Below are positions 62,209-64,000 of a DNA stretch of 64,000 bases, piece after piece (the first letter of the stretch is position 1; each line of letters opens with the position of its first letter). This DNA comes from Bartonella callosciuri (GTDB taxonomy: Bacteria > Pseudomonadota > Alphaproteobacteria > Rhizobiales > Rhizobiaceae), in assembly GCF_014203215.1 (NCBI RefSeq), contig NZ_JACHIM010000002.1, positions 242,541 to 306,540 of the forward strand. The letters are read 5' to 3'. The notes below the pieces were generated by a model that saw only the letters and a list, made by a program, of their open reading frames with translations, searched no databases and was not told the DNA's origin. Made by a program: the position numbers and the translations under genes.

Positions 62209-62462
62209 TATGTCAGCAGTTTTTATGAATTTGACAAATTATTCCATCTCAATGAGAGCCATATGAAATCCATAGCAAAGGATTTTATGAACGATATTTG
62301 TACATTTTGTAACAAAATAGGAAATTCGCGAATATAACCGCATAACTACAGTGAAGCAACAATAGGTGTGCAATGTCAGATGAGTGATGGCATTGCAAGT
62401 AAGGGCATTGATGCTTGTGTTATAAAAAACTGTAATGAATTTAGTTTATTTAATTGGAGGGA
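62209..62462 (+). pseudogene. Fragment of an unidentified gene with an internal stop
   Basis: One frame reads SSFYEFDKLFHLNESHMKS on through CNKIGNSRI, meets TAA, and resumes as PHNYSEATIGVQCQMSDGIA to a TGA. Composition looks like real protein on both sides of the stop. No family is evident. It lies among other fragments of the same orientation. Confidence 0.35.
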
Positions 62463-62600
62463 GTGAAGAAAAATAAATGAGTAAATACGAATAGGGTAGC
62501 ACAATACATGATGTATTAACGAATGGTGATGGGAAGGTTGCACTCTGGTGCACAGAAGAGAAATTTAGAAAAGCGTTATTGAGAAGAACGGGGGATTATA

Positions 62601-62700
62601 ATGTCTAATATTTATGATTGGTCGCTAAAGGCTGATGAAAATGCGAATTCAGATCGATCATTAATTGGGTAGAAGAGATTATGAAATTTTTTTCGTTAAA
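62601..62700 (+). pseudogene. Broken 5' end of a phage tail-type gene
   Basis: After a good GGGGGA ribosome site the ATG at 62601 gives MSNIYDWSLKADENANSDR; a one-base shift then gives SIINWVEEI. Phage tail and tail-fibre genes commonly begin with IYDWS, an alanine/asparagine-rich stretch and INWAEGQ, so this looks like such a gene killed by a frameshift. Similarity is judged from memory of the motif, not by a search. Confidence 0.5.
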
Positions 62701-63660
62701 CGATCTAAAGATATGTCTTTTCGTAAGGTGTTTTTGAAAGTGTATGAAATGTAAAATTGTCCAATGCGGGACAAAAGGAGTATTATATTTGTAATATCTC
62801 GCCTTTCTTGAAGCAGAGAACGCCATTGTGTTGGATAACTCATAATCATAAAAAGATTTTCACTTTGCTCCTCATTTTCTTTCTTCGTACACTCTACGAA
62901 GCTATAGCACAAAATTCATTATATAGAACCATCCTTACGCTAACGAAGGAAAAGACCAGCGCCATCATTTATTTTATCTCCCTGTTTTGCAACTCTTCTT
63001 ATATTATAACAGATTACAGGAGATATTAAGTCCATTTTTTAATGAGCTTTATATCTAGTTAATCCTTCTTATGATATGCTCGTAAATGATTATTGCATAA
63101 TAAGTGGAAGAAAAATGAAAAAATATGACTATATGCGTTGTTCTAATTAAATGGAGAGGGCGGTATAATATCATTAAATCAATATTTAATATTTACCTTG
63201 ATAACAACAGTTAAAATGCATGTTTTATGAGAGAAAAAAGCTATAAAGTTTTACTATGGATGAGAAAAAGATACGAAATTTCTGTCAAATACTTGGCAAA
63301 ACAATGATGATAACACATTTGACTTTACCCTGTTCATTACAGAGACATTAGTGTGTATCCCTTTACGTCATGGGAGTGATAGGAATAGAGGGATAAAACC
63401 CATGTGTGTTATGAAAAAAGGCATAGCAGCGTAACTAGGTTTTAAAGTTTTTAGCAAGTAAAGTCTTAAAGGTTTTTGAGCACGTGTGTTTTTTCCGAAA
63501 TATTTTTTATGGAAGCACGGCCTTTTTCTCCAAAATAACATATGACAAATATAAACAAGAATTCATTTAAAAACAAAACGACTTCTAAACTAATCTTCGT
63601 AGTTCCTATGTCCGTGAATGCTCTGATTTAAGCAAACAGATTTCTGTAAAATACGCTATT

Positions 63661-64000
63661 TCATAGGTAGGATGCTGTTTGAGGGAGTATAAATGGAACG
63701 TCCGTTTTAGGTAATTCAGAAACGACTAAAGGACAATGATAAACATCACGTAGATTTTGCGTTGTCAAAACGGTAGATGCACTTCCCTCGCAATAAACTT
63801 TTCCCTGCTTTAGCAAGATCATTTTATCTGCATAATGCGAGGCAAGATTAAGATCATGAAGGACAGCGAGAACGCCACCACCACAACGGGCAAAATTTTT
63901 TGCAATATCCATAACAACCAGCTGATGTTGAATATCAAGGCTAGCAATAGGTTCATCTAATATCATCCAACGAGAAACTCCATTAGAAACCGGTTCCCAT
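63661..64000 (-). CDS. hmuV: Haemin ABC transporter ATP-binding protein HmuV, C-terminal part
   Basis: The frame is open through the right edge, so only the last 113 residues or so are present. Walker B with the D-loop is WMILDEPIASLDIQHQ and the switch histidine is in AVLHDLNLASHYADK. The ending with GSASTVLTTQNLRDVYHCPL fits the haem/iron-chelate importer ATPases (HmuV/FecE group), and Bartonella carries such a gene in its haemin uptake locus. It powers haem import across the inner membrane. One oddity: isoleucine replaces the usual threonine in the DEPT motif. Confidence 0.85.
   Translation of the reverse strand, partial: WEPVSNGVSRWMILDEPIASLDIQHQLVVMDIAKNFARCGGGVLAVLHDLNLASHYADKMILLKQGKVYCEGSASTVLTTQNLRDVYHCPLVVSELPKTDVPFILPQTASYL

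Noticed and set aside
62757-63029. 90-codon plus-strand frame and opposing 73-77 codon frames
   Set aside because: Overlapping frames on both strands, no ribosome site and no recognisable domain, within a decayed region.

Overview
The window looks like a chromosome segment of a Bartonella species (Alphaproteobacteria, Rhizobiales). The base composition is AT-rich, and gene order is rhizobial: ccmI-ccmE-ccmF-ccmH-htrA-two-component pair-glnE-pleC, and thiC-thiO-thiS-thiG-thiE-thiD. It carries CcrM and a MucR regulator. Haem-scavenging genes typical of Bartonella are also present: an Hbp-type outer-membrane protein and HmuV. Long non-coding stretches and decayed gene fragments fit a reducing host-restricted genome. 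The species cannot be named from sequence alone.

Layout. 1-6.5 kb: end of a YqgE/AlgH protein, a membrane-bound PAS-GGDEF-EAL protein with degenerate active sites, an M16 zinc peptidase and thrC. 7.0-9.1 kb: four tandem paralogous genes for small predicted exported, membrane-anchored proteins of unknown function; this is the least explained coding part of the window. 9.1-10.0 kb: non-coding, with a possible small RNA. 10.0-18.3 kb: HAD phosphatase, ccrM, mutY, a DUF721/DciA protein, a DsbA-like oxidoreductase and ppdK. A diverged repeat of about 105 bases follows both ccrM and ppdK. 18.3-28 kb: peptidoglycan-binding membrane protein, DUF5330 protein, sufE, mucR, ptrB, sodB, tRNA-Gln and a DUF1499 protein, separated by long spacers.

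28-46 kb: DUF1254/DUF1214 pair with a class A penicillin-binding protein, then feuN-feuP-feuQ (small periplasmic protein, response regulator, kinase). Next come the cytochrome c haem-lyase genes ccmI-E-F-H, the periplasmic protease htrA, a second two-component system, glnE, and an Hbp-family outer-membrane protein with a clear terminator. 46.3-48 kb is empty. 48-54.6 kb: ogt, the cell-cycle kinase pleC, pepN and a uracil-DNA-glycosylase-family protein. 55.1-60.2 kb: a tightly packed thiamin synthesis operon. 60.3-63.6 kb: a gene graveyard with frameshifted pieces that include the start of a phage tail-type gene. The right edge holds the C-terminal end of hmuV.

The genes form several functional sets. 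Envelope and redox maturation comprises DsbA-like, Ccm, HtrA, PBP and the peptidoglycan-binding protein. Cell-cycle control comprises CcrM and PleC. Haem use comprises Hbp, Ccm and HmuV. DNA repair comprises MutY, Ogt and the UDG-like protein. De novo thiamin synthesis is covered by thiC, O, S, G, E and D. The best candidates for something undescribed are the four-copy family at 7.0-9.1 kb, the possible small RNA at 9.5-9.66 kb and the intergenic repeat pair.
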